A stretch of DNA of 64,000 nucleotides from positions 1-64,000 of the forward strand of contig SKCR01033667.1 of assembly GCA_019454045.1 (NCBI GenBank). Reading direction: 5' to 3'. Positions 21,990 through 33,072 of the stretch are shown one piece after another; within the stretch, counting starts at the first letter, position 1; each line of letters begins with the position of its first letter. The translations under genes were made by a program, and so were the position numbers. Below the pieces are notes generated by a model that ran no database searches, had not been told where the DNA came from, and saw only the letters and a program-made list of their open reading frames with translations. Source of the stretch: Zanthoxylum bungeanum (lineage: Eukaryota > Streptophyta > Magnoliopsida > Sapindales > Rutaceae).

Positions 21990-24356
21990 TGTTAGGGTTG
22001 GTGCTATGAGCGCAAATTTTTTATGTATTTCCTTGTAAATACTTTTGTATATATTTTATTAATGAATAAAATAGACAGTTTTTGTAATATAAATTCTTTT
22101 ATTATATGGTAAAGACGTAAATGACCATAGAGTGATTGGTTATGATACAATTACAAAAGCGTCGCAATTGATATTGAACGGTATCATAACAATATCATTT
22201 TTTAACTGTTCCTAGTCAATGTTTACAATTACTTGGTCAGTAAGTAAACCCGTTGAGACCAGTATGTGTCGTATATTGGAATGTTGGATTCTAATGGTTT
22301 CTTAATGAACCATGAGTCTCGGGAGACTCGTATAGACACGTAGGTGTTTATATCGGATAAACATTGAATGACTCACCGGAAATTCTTAATAGATGGTACA
22401 CCAACGTCAATAAGAATCTTCTCGGGTTGAGTGAGCATAGTGATCCTCCGACTTGAGGTACCACTGTGGATATATGAGGTATCCTCCATATTTTGATGGC
22501 AGTCACGTCACTGATCTATTTAGATCAGACCTCCGTCTGTTCGTTAGGTGTGGACTGATCCTCATGATATCCTGTGTGTATCAAGATAAGATCCGTCAGT
22601 TCTGTGTACATAGCATATGTATCCATTATGGAATTAGCAATCTGTTAAATCCATGGGCCCGTGGTACACTGTAGAAATCAGTTCTAAGTGTTATTTAAGA
22701 GATTGCTACTAGAATCGTCGACGAGATTATACCTAAAGAGATTTGACATTTATATCTATATCTCTGGGATAATCCGGATACCTGTGACAGAAGGATTATA
22801 TGTATGTAGTGACCTCGACTTGTATGGTTCAGAGATTTTATCTGTGTTCGTCATAATTTACGGGTCGGTAGATTATGGACACAAAATTGGATTTCGTGAC
22901 GGATATGCCTGAACCTAGAGAGTCTCACTAATGAGATATACTCGTTGGGCACTAACGCAACTTTTATAAATAATACTGATTATTTATAAGTCGTTTAACG
23001 GTTAAACGGAGATACATGCTTTAGAGATCTTTTAGCCATTTATTAAATGTTGAATTGTGATATTTGACATTTATAATTAATATATGTATTTTGATTATTT
23101 AATGTAAATATAATACATATATTTTGAGATATTTGTATTTAATTATATATTTATTCAATTGTTGAATAATTAAATTAATTAAATATTTAATATCTTATTT
23201 CTTATTAAGATAAGATAAATGACAACTTTTAATTGGATAAAATGGCCATATATGATTGGTTTCATTTGGCATGATTTAATTAGTTGGTTTGAAGACCACA
23301 AATTAATTAAATCTATTTCCAATTAATTAAAACAAAAATGAAAAAATGTGGTTGTTATTTATTTCCCAAAAAATCCGTAATTGAGGGAATTATTTAAGCC
23401 ATTTTTCCTTTTTTGTTATTCATTCTACAAACCCTAAAAAATAAAATACAAAGAGAGGAAAAGAGAAAAGGAGGAAAAAAGGAAGAAAACTTTGGAAATC
23501 AAGCATTTTTGTAGGTTTTTTCTTACTTCTCCTTTCATGAAAAATGTTTCTAGCATACTAAGCTTCAACATATGTAGCCTAGTTTTTTCTCAACTCTTTT
23601 ATGATTGTGATATGATGATTTGGGGCTTGAATGAAAGATGGAAGCATGTATAGTTCATTAGAATGCTTGAAAATAGTTTATTAAGCTTTCTTTGGTCATT
23701 TTGATGGCTAGTTGTCATTCTAGAGTCTTTTAGCCACTCATGTTAGACCTAGAATTGTTCTTGAGGTATTTCATATTGGTGAGGCTCAATTGGTGTTGTA
23801 AGAATTGAATTAAAGTCTTGAATTTGATTAATTTGGTGTTAATTTGGTTAATTTGTGAAATTATAAAATTAGGATTTCCAACCTTCACCAAATTTGGGAC
23901 TTTTCATATATGTGATGAGTTTTGATGTATATATGATGTATATTAAATTTGGGAATTTTTGGATTTGATCTTGGTATGTTTTGAACAAAAAGGACCAAAT
24001 TACAAATTCTTGAAAATTGAGGGACCATTTGGCAATTAGGGAAAAATCTGTTTCTTTGAATTACAAGCTGTATTTTCATGTATTAGACATGAATAAATTA
24101 TTTTGTAATTGATTTGGAATCAATTAGAATTGTATTTGACAATTTTGGAATAAAATGATTAAAATACAAAGTTTTGGGGCAAAATGGTAAATTCTAAAAA
24201 ATCTGATTTTTGGGTAAAAATTTCAGTTTTTGAGTATTGATTAATTAAAATAAATTAGTTTATTTTAATTGCCCAAGAAAAATAATTAAAATCGGAAAAT
24301 TTTGATTTTCCGCGATCCGCTGCGTTTTTCCCGAATTACCACTCGAAACCCCAATA
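21990..24356 (+). repeat. 5' LTR of copia P
   Basis: Starts TGTTAGGGTTGGTGCTATGAG in two parts (TGTTAGGG, TTGGTGCTATGAG) and ends before AAAATGGTATCAGAGC. It is 2367 bp and closely similar to the 3' LTR at 37811. The 3' LTR has an extra segment near 39114-39140 (TAGATAAACATTAATTTG then ATTAATGTTTTA) absent here. Confidence 0.93.
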
Positions 24357-25115
24357 AAAATGGTATCAGAGCAGGTCTGAATCTCGACACATGATATGGA
24401 TATGCCTTCAAATTCATTGTTTAATTATCTTCTTACTTGATACATGCTTGTATTTATTTAATTTGATTAAATTAAATATGTTTCATCTTTGAGGAATTTT
24501 TTTTTAATAAGGTTTTGTAAGTATATGTATATGATGCATATTTCTTGGTTCGTCTTGTCAATACGGTTTGTGGATATATGTTCTATGGCTGTATCCGAGA
24601 TCGTGCCAAAGCTGTGAGGGTGTAGTTGATAGAAATTTATCCATACCAGATGTATATGTGATGCTAGATAAATTCAAGCGAAAGCGGAAATCCTGAACAT
24701 GCCAAAGCTGTCAGGACTACGCAAGTATCTTGAATTTGTCATTGACAAGTTTAACCTTGGTACGCCTCCTTGTGAAAGTACCAAAGCTGTCACAATGAGA
24801 AATGACCAGGACCGGAATCCAGGAGTCACTATTGAGTGATTGACAATGAGTTGTCTACCTAAAGAATATACGTAGGCGAGACCATGCCAAAGCTGTGAGC
24901 TGAAATATATTCATGGGATCCACCTTTCACTATTAAATTTAATTTGATTAATTGTTTGTTTGCATTCTATTTTGGGATTACAGTATTGCATGTAATAGTG
25001 GGAGTGGCATTTTTAGATTAAAAATCCATGATCTATTTATGCTTTGTTTGATTTATATTATATGAAACTGTTATGTCTGCTAACCATTTTTCGCTATCTA
25101 TATGATAGATTTGCG

Positions 25116-26274
25116 ATGACGGCACCTGCTTCTAATCCTTTTGCTCGTACACTTGATATAAACAAGCTTAAAGGCGCTGAAAACTTTGCAGATTGGGACT
25201 TAGATCTGAGAATAGTTCTTGGGTCTGAGCAAATAGAATATGTGTTGGAAGGTTCGTTGCCACTGGCCATAGCACCTGATTGCACACCGGAGGAACATGA
25301 GACTCTCCAAAAGTGGAGAGATGATGATAGACGAGTCAAATCATACATTCTCAGTTCCTTGGCACCAGAGCTTAAAAGGCAATATTTTAGATTTCCCGAA
25401 GCGTATATTATGATGATGCGATTGCGAGAGTCCTTTATGAACCAACCAAGAACGGGTATCGGTTCATAAAATTGCAATGGAACTGTTCCATGCAAAACTA
25501 GAAGAGGGACAGGTTATGAGCCCTCACGTGCTTCATCTGATTGATTTGATTGAACAGTTGAGGCGCTATAATTTCCCTCTCACTGACACTTTAGGACAAA
25601 GTGTCATACTTGGATCTTTGCCGGCGTCATATCACCAATTTGTAATGTATTTCAATATGAATGGGATTATCTGTTCTTACCAAGAGCTGCATAAGATGCT
25701 GCAAACATCGGAGGAAGATTTGAGGAATGGAGTACCGACTCGCCCTCCTAAATCCACTGCTCTTCCCGCTTCCTCCCAATCTAAGAAGAAAGGGATGAAA
25801 AAGAAGGGTACAAATCTACCACCACAGGGTAAGGTAGCTAAACCCAAGAGAGCTGCCGAAGATAAATGCCACCACTGCAGCAAGATTGGCCACTGGAAAA
25901 GGAACTGTCCTGACTATTTGACACAAATCAGAAAGGAAAAGATTGGCCACTGGAAAAGGAATTGTCTTGACTATTTGGCGCAAATCAGAAAGGAAAGAGC
26001 ATATACTTCAAGTACTTCTATTTTTCCAATTATTGATATCTCATTAGCTTGTGAAGCTATATCGTCCAGTTGGATTTTAGATTTTGCTTGTCCGATTCAC
26101 ATGGGCAATTCGTTACAGGTGTTGAAGGAAAGTAGACGACTAAAATATGGGGAGATGCAATTGCGACTCGGGAGTGGCGACTCTTTGGATGTAGTTGTTG
26201 TGGGCTTATGCGAGATTACCCGCCCAGTGGGAGCCTTTTGTTACATGACTATTTTTTTGTACCAAGATATATAG
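25116..26274 (+). pseudogene. Copia P gag and damaged protease
   Basis: Gag starts MTAPASNPFARTLDINKLKG (25116), passes through LRIVLGSEQIEYVLEGSLP and stops at 25469. It continues one frame over from 25477 (MELFHAKLEEGQVM). A CCHC knuckle CHHCSKIGHWKRNC lies near 25868-25909. A 57-bp tandem duplication (about 25883-25996) repeats KIGHWKRNC.DYL.QIRKE. The following protease has WILDFACPIHMGNSLQVL where the family has a D-T/S-G triad, so the catalytic Gly and its neighbour are gone. The upstream frame before 25116 is leader and not gag. Confidence 0.85.
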
Positions 26275-26710
26275 CGAACATTATATCACTTTTTGTATTA
26301 GATACTGATGGCTATAATGTAAATATTAAGAATCGTTCTTTATATTTATATGATAGATATAATGTTCTGATCCTTGTTTGTCCAAATGAGCATGGTCATT
26401 ACATTTTGCATACCTCACAAGATATCTTTAATGCTGGAATTAATAAACATAAAGTATCTGATATAAATAATACTGAACTGTGGCATATGAGGTTGGGTCA
26501 TATAGGCGTGAAACGCCTAGCCCAATTGGTTAGGAATGGTTTGATACATGATCTTACTATTGAACCTTATCTAACTTGTGAATCTTGTATTCGGGGTAAG
26601 ATAACCAAAACCCCATTTTCGGGTGTAGGACACCATGCCACTGACTTATTGGAACTAATACATTCTGATGTATGTGGTCCCATGAGTCAAACTGCTCACA
26701 ATGGGTTTTC
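26208..26710 (+). pseudogene. Copia P pol, 5' part: GAG-pre-integrase
   Basis: After a frameshift from the protease frame this reads VPRYIANIISLFVLDTDGYN, LWHMRLGHIGVKRLAQLVRN, CESCIRGKITKTPFSGVGHH and LLELIHSDVCGPMSQTAHNG, with the HHCC-type zinc positions (H..H..C..C) and the first integrase Asp in HSDVCGP. At 26710 the frame runs into the LTR of the Tat/Ogre-like element. The reading frame resumes at 35397 once the insertion and its duplication are disregarded. Confidence 0.88.
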
Positions 26711-29035
26711 TGTAGGCACTGCATTTTTGCATGTAAGTCCCGATGATGAGCCTCGTACGGAGGCACTACCCTTTAAGTTGCGGAAGACGTGGGAAATGGA
26801 CGTCGGAAGGGAAAATTCAGAAGTTAATACCTTGTTGGACTTAATTCGTTTGCTTAGCTTCGGGTTTGCTCGTTGGATCTCTGTTTTAAAATTCATCCTT
26901 AGCCCCAAAAAAAAACCCCGCACCCATCCAAAGCCCATTTCGCCCAAGCCCAATCCAAAAATAATTAAAACATTTAAAACACATGTTACAAATTAAATTA
27001 AATCAAATCAAATCCAAATAAATCACATTCCTAAATTAAAATAAATCACATGCCTAAATTAAAGAAATCAAATCAAATCCCATAAATCCATTTCCTAAAC
27101 TAAAACAAATCACTTTCCTAATTGAAGAGATCATTTCCTTATGACACACAAATTAAATATTCCCCCATAATTACACAATCTCCGTTTTCCTACCCGTATA
27201 AGGTAAACCCCAACCCTCTCATATAAAAAGACAAATAAGCCAAACCCTTATAAAGGAGGGAGCTCACTTCCCATTCCCCACTCCCCACAACTTTCCCCCT
27301 CTCTCTCACGCCCTAACTCTTCTTCCTCAATCTTCTTTCTCTCTCTCTAAAATTATTAAAGAAGATAAACCCTAAAATACACAACCCAGCCACTCTCGGC
27401 CACTCACAAAAAGAAAAACCTAATCTCACTTGAACCAACCTCTCTCCCTCAATCTCTTCTCACGGACACAACCAAAAAAATATATATAAAGCCCTAAAAG
27501 CAAATCAACCTCTCGGCAGCCCATCTCTCTCTTCATCTCTCTCTTCACTCCAACACACAGCCACGGCAATAAGAACAACCACACATCCTTCTTTCTCTAA
27601 AGGAAAACCCTATTCTCTTTAGCCACAAACCATGCACACGTAAATGAATAAAACCTGCCCCCTCACAATACAAAAGACACCACCTTTTGAAATAGCTATG
27701 TTCAGCACCCCTCATAGCCACATGAGACACGTCCCAAGCCATAAACTGCACCTCTATCAAAGCACACACGTCTCCTCACTAGGCACACACGCTGCTCCTT
27801 CACAGCCCACGCACACACCACCTTTTGACACAACAAGCCAGCAACAAATCTCAGCCTAAAAACTAGCGCACACACTGACACAGACTTCCCCTTTATCAGC
27901 CGAGACACACACCCAAGACAGTCGAAAAATAGCCCCTAAACTGCCCTAAACTTTACCGAAATACAGCCCCAAAACAGCAGCAAAATAACCCAAAAAAATA
28001 GTCCATAAACGCCACAAAAAAGCCCCTGAAAACAGTGTCAAAACTGAGATGAAAACAGCAGCGAAACCGAATCGAAAAGTGGAGAAAACAGTGAGCAAAA
28101 TGGTAGGGAAACCGTATCAGAAAACCAGAAAAGTTACGGAGCACTGACCATTCCGGCGACGTCCCAACGCACTCTCGAGAAGCGACTTAAAAGGTAAGAC
28201 CTGAGGGTACCCTTTGTTATATTTTATTTTGTTATCCCGGACACGGCATCCTTGGTTGGATGTGGAATACGTCTAAACGGGTATGTGAAGTCCTATATTG
28301 AAAACGGCCAAGTTCTTTAGTCACATATTTACTGTTTCGTTTTTTATTTCGTATTATTAGTCTTTCATTATTTCGCATTTAATTTACTTTTATTGTTGCT
28401 TATTATTCCGTATTTATTTTATGTTATTTATCTTTCTTCATTATTTTGCATTTTAGTTTATTATTCATCTCTTCGGTTATTTATTGTTATATGCATTATC
28501 ATATTTCATGTATGTCAACATTGGGTTAATGATTGTGTTGTGTTAATGCTTGAGTTTTGCCTCTCGTGGTATATCGGATGGAAACCCAGACGTAAATTCC
28601 GTAGCCGAATCCGAATGGACGGTAGTGCAGTCTGTACTTGGGATACAACTCCATGTACCGCTTGAGGAAACGTTCACGCATGTGTTCATGAGATTGTGTG
28701 CTTGCCGTTATTTCGACTTACTTTTATGCATGTAAACTTAGATATAGGTTGTATGCAAACTTAGATGTAGGTTATTATTGCGTATGTATGTTGAGTTGAT
28801 TTGGTTAAGATTATTGCACAACTCCTTTCATTACAAGTGGCATAAGTAAGGGACCATTCCGAACCCAACGGTTTGAGGTCTTCCCTTGCGAGGGGTGAGT
28901 GCGGCCTTAAATCATTTTCCCAATTTACACTGGGTGGCGACTCATTTATTCTCCGGTTTAGTCCCATGTGGGCTACTCCGTACTCCCGAATAGGCCGCGA
29001 GCCTAGAACAGCGTTACCGATTTCTATGTCCTACA
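26711..29035 (+). repeat. 5' LTR of the Tat/Ogre-like element
   Basis: Starts TGTAGGCACTGCATTTTTGC and ends GTCCTACA. A TATA-like TATAAAAAG lies at 27222-27230, followed by a CT-rich stretch (27240-27600), a plausible promoter and leader region. Open frames inside (for example 28550-28735) are discussed under the shared 96-bp block. Confidence 0.9.
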
Positions 29036-29056
29036 GTCTGGCGACTCCACTGGGGA

Positions 29057-31017
29057 TAGAGAATCGGCCCCGAAATAATTCCTTGTAATGTTTGTGATTT
29101 TTGTTTTAGTTAACCGTGTCTACAGTGGGTTTAAGGGGTTTAATCAAAGGCACTATTAGAGCTAAGTAATGGTTTGATGTCTTCCTTCATTCACTACATT
29201 TCTATAAGGAAAAGCTGTGAAGGCACCTGGATAACCATTTACTCGAAGCTTACCGTGATGGACTAATTTGGTGGTCTTATTGTTTATTCCTATCACCAAG
29301 GCGATAAGAGCCTAAGAGGCTTGGGTATTTAAGAGAGTCTGTTCCACCCTCCCTCTGGGGAATCTTCAATAAGAAATCCATTTGACAGTCAGTCATGTAT
29401 CACCACTCGTTGACACGTACCTTAGCGTATAAAAAAGGTGCGCTCACTTGGTCGCTCGAACCCTTGAGTGGGGAGACCTAGTTTTGGGCAACCCTTCGCC
29501 GGTGAGAGCCTTTGTCTACACTCCTATAAACTCGCATATGAACCATAGTCATATATCTCATAGAAGTTGCCCCTTTATGCTTTTGATAAACACATGCACA
29601 TTATATCTCATGCATCGCACACATTTCATGCATCTCATGCATACACGCATCATGTTAACCCTGTGTCTTAAAAGCTATCATAGATATCCGTTGGGTTAGG
29701 AAAAAGAAGACTTGTCAATAAGAGTTTAGGAAACATGGATATTGGGGAAAAGGAAACCGAAAAACAGAAAAATATACGGCAAGGATAGAAAGACCATTGT
29801 GAAAAAAAGAAAAGAACAAAAAAGAACAAAAGAAAAGAAAAAATGAAAAGAGAGAAAAAAAGAGAAAAAAAATTGCTTGTTTTTAGTCCTTAATAGTTAG
29901 GCATAAGTCCGATGATGAAATTGATTGCTTCGGGGAGAAATCTTATAAACGATAAAACTCTTGATATGCTTTTATCTGATACTTTGAGTGATTGATCTAT
30001 TTTAGACTCGTAAGCACTTGATTATGGTTCTTAGCAGTGAAAACCTGAGTAGTTAGCAAAGTGACTAGTTGAAGAAATTGTAGGTCGGTGAATGATTGTT
30101 CACCTAAATGTCTATCATGATTTGCTTGTGTTATGATGTGTGGTATGGTTCAAAATGAAAGAAAAGCCTCTAAAGAAAAGAATTGAACCACATATAACCG
30201 ATAAGCGTGAAGCTACCCATGGGCGAGTATTAGGACCACCATGAGGAGAAATGCTACCTTAAAGGGTAGGTGTTTTGAAAAAAAAGAGAAAGAAAGAAAA
30301 AAAAAGAAAAAAAGAAGAAGTTCAAAATGAAAGGAAAAGAAAGAGACAAAAGAGAAAGAAAACCATACCACATTGAGCACAGAAAAGCAACTGCAGGAAT
30401 ATTGAGACATCTAGGTTGGTTTGACCCATCGATCCCAATTTTTTGACGAAATCATTGAGTTGGCTTACCTGGGGATGAATTTACAAATGAACCTTTGCAC
30501 ACACACACTTTGAGTATGGCTTAGATCATTTATTCAAAGACTTGGATTTGAGTTGCATTGAGTGTTTTGAAGGTTCTCTGGTTTCATTACTGGGCATTCC
30601 TTGAGGACAATAATATGCATAACTATTGGGACTATTTCGTAGCATGTAATATAGTATGATGATATGGAATGCCACATCACGTAGTCCACCTTGACCTAGT
30701 TCAAACAGTAGAGAGCAGAAAGCTAAGCCAAGTCTGGGGGCGACCAGTCTACCACCCCACGAATAAGGGATAAACCGAGAACTTGAGCCATGAGACAAAA
30801 GAGAACTGAGCAATCACCAGAAGAGAACTAGCAGAAAGAAATTATAAGCAGACCCATGGGGCGACCATAGACATTTGTAGGCGAATGGCACCAAGGAGCG
30901 CAAGGAAGACCTAACCCAGCGGAATAGGAAACATACCCATGCATACATGCATACATGTCACATGCACACAATTTGCTTCGTTTTTGTTCACAGGTTTTGA
31001 AGAAAAGCGGCAAAGAC
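29057..31017 (+). other. Non-coding interior of the Tat/Ogre-like element
   Basis: Between the primer site and the tandem repeats there is no open frame with retrotransposon motifs; the longest frames are short and unrecognised. A/G-rich stretches occur at 29758-29870 and 30270-30360. In an intact relative this space would hold gag-pol. Confidence 0.7.
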
Positions 31018-31728
31018 AAAACAGTTCGGGAATAAAACCCAGGGAACAAAGCCCACTCTCTACACAGTTCGGGAATTAAGCCCAGGGAACAAAGCCCACA
31101 GTCAACACAGTTCGGGAATAAAGCCCAGGGAATAAAACCCACATTCAGTACAGCTCGGGAAAAAAGTCCACAGTCAATATAGTCCGGGAATAAAGCTCAG
31201 GGAATAAAGCCCACTCTCTACACAGTTCGGGAACAAAGCCCAAGGAATAAAGCCCACATTCAGCACAGTTCGGGAACAAAGCCCACAGTTAACACAATTC
31301 GAGAATAAAACCCAAGGAACAAAGCCCACATTCAGTATAGCTCGGGAACAAAGCCCACAGTCAACACAGCTCGAGAATAAACCCCAGAGAACAAAGCCCA
31401 CATTCAGTACAGCTCGGGAACAAAGCCCACAGTCAACACAGTTCGGGAATAAAGCCCAGGGAACAAAGCCCACATTCAGTACAGCTCGGGAACAAAGCCC
31501 ACAGTCAATACAGTTCGGGAATAAAGCCCAGGGAACAAAGCCCACTCTCTACACAGTTCGGGAACAAAGCCCAGGGAATAAAGCCCACTCTCAGCACAGA
31601 TCGGGAACAAAGCCCACAATCAGTTCGGGAATAATGCCCACTCTTAACACAGCTCGGGAACAAAGCCCACTCTCCACACAGTTCAGGAATAAAGCCCACA
31701 TTCAACACAGTTCGGGAACAAGACCCGC
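31018..31728 (+). repeat. Tandem repeat block 1 (72-bp higher-order unit)
   Basis: Built from the short phrase GGGAA(C/T)AAAGCCCA. In the middle the order repeats with a 72-bp period, for example ACAGTTCGGG at 31438 and again 72 bp later. Outside that part the subunits are shuffled. It gives long open frames on both strands that are by-products of the repeat. Confidence 0.9.
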
Positions 31729-32190
31729 AATTCAATTTGGGAACAAGACCCACAATCGGAAACAAGACCCGCAGCTCAATTTGGGAACAATACCCACAAT
31801 CGGGAACAAGACCCGCATCTCAATTTGGGAACAAGACCCGCAGCTCAATTCGGGAACAAGACCCACAATCGGGAACAAGACCAGCAGCTCAATTTGGGAA
31901 CAAGACCCGCAGCTCAATTTGGGAACAAGACCCACAACTCAAATCGGGAACAAGACCCTCAACTCAATTCGGGAACAAGACCCACGGGAACAAGACCCAT
32001 AATTCAGGGAACAAGACCCTCAACTCAAATCGGGAACAAGACCCACAAATCGGGAACAAGACCCATAATTCAGGGAACAAGACCCTCAACTCAAATCGGG
32101 AACAAGACCCACAATTTAGGGAACAAGACCCACAAATCAGGAACAAGACCCTCAACTCAAATCGGGAATAAGACCCTTATCTCAACTCAG
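31729..32190 (+). repeat. Tandem repeat block 2 (GGGAACAAGACCC family)
   Basis: About 20 copies of a GGGAACAAGACCC core with short variable linkers (CACAATC, GCAGCTCAATTT, CTCAACTCAAATC), with period mostly 13-27 bp. The core is one step away from block 1's GGGAACAAAGCCC, so the two blocks probably share an origin. Confidence 0.9.
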
Positions 32191-32870
32191 TAACGGTTTG
32201 GAAATGGACCATCTCACAAGTAACAATTCAGAAATGGACCACATCACCAATAATGGTTCGGAAATGGACCACTATCACATCAGACGCCGAAAATGGCACT
32301 CCGAATATGGAGCACGGTTCGGAAATGGACCACCATCACATCAGACGCCGAAAATGGCACTCCGAAAATGGAGCACGGTTCGTAAATAGACCACTATCAC
32401 ATCAGACGCCGAAAATGGCACTCCGAAAATGGAGCACGGTTAAAAAATGGACCACTATCACATCTGACGCCGAAAATGGCACTCTGGAAATGGAGCAAGG
32501 TTCGGAAGGGGACCACAACTATCACAACCGCGACACCTCGGAAATGATGTTTAGCATGCCGAAAATGGCACTCCAAAAATGGAGCAAGGTTCGGAAGGGG
32601 ACCACAACTATCACAACCGCGATGCCTCGGAAGTGAGGTTTAACATGCCGAAAATGGCACTCCGAAAATGGAGCAAGGTTCGGAAGGGAACCACAACTAT
32701 CACAATCGCGACGCCCCAGGAATGAGGTTTAGCATGCCGGAAATGACGCTTCGGAAATGGAGCATGGTTCGGAAATGGACTACAATCTCAACTCAGTAAC
32801 GGTTCAGAAATGGACCACAATCTCAACTCAGTAACGGTTCAGAAATGGACCACCTCAAATCAGTTCAGTT
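32191..32870 (+). repeat. Tandem repeat block 3 (61-bp, 89-bp and shorter units)
   Basis: Starts with GGAAATGGACCA copies, then about four 61-bp units containing GACGCCGAAAATGGCACTCC (phrase starts at 32283, 32344, 32405, 32466). Three 89-bp units follow (CATGCCGAAAATGGCACTCC near 32555, with later copies 89 bp apart), then short CTCAACTCAGTAACGGTTC repeats. The 89-bp unit contains the 61-bp core plus added sequence. Confidence 0.9.
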
Positions 32871-33072
32871 CGGTAGTGATTCCTAGAGATCGCAACATCT
32901 TGCAGGGATGAACCTCACGGGTCGCAGTACCTCACCACCAGATCAACTCAGTTCGAAGCAACAAGTAAGTCAAGCGGCAGCTGGCAAGCCATGTAAGTGA
33001 AAATGCATTGCATAACTTTGATAGGATTGTCATTGTCACACACTGCACAAGTCCCATCAAAGTGGGGCCGAC

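Noticed and set aside
31729..32190. CRISPR-like array
   Set aside because: Short direct repeats with variable linkers, but spacers are short and themselves repetitive, and the host is a plant genome inside an LTR element.
31174..32636. Long overlapping frames as real repeat-protein genes
   Set aside because: Openness on both strands follows from the repeat composition; no start context or non-repeat domain exists.
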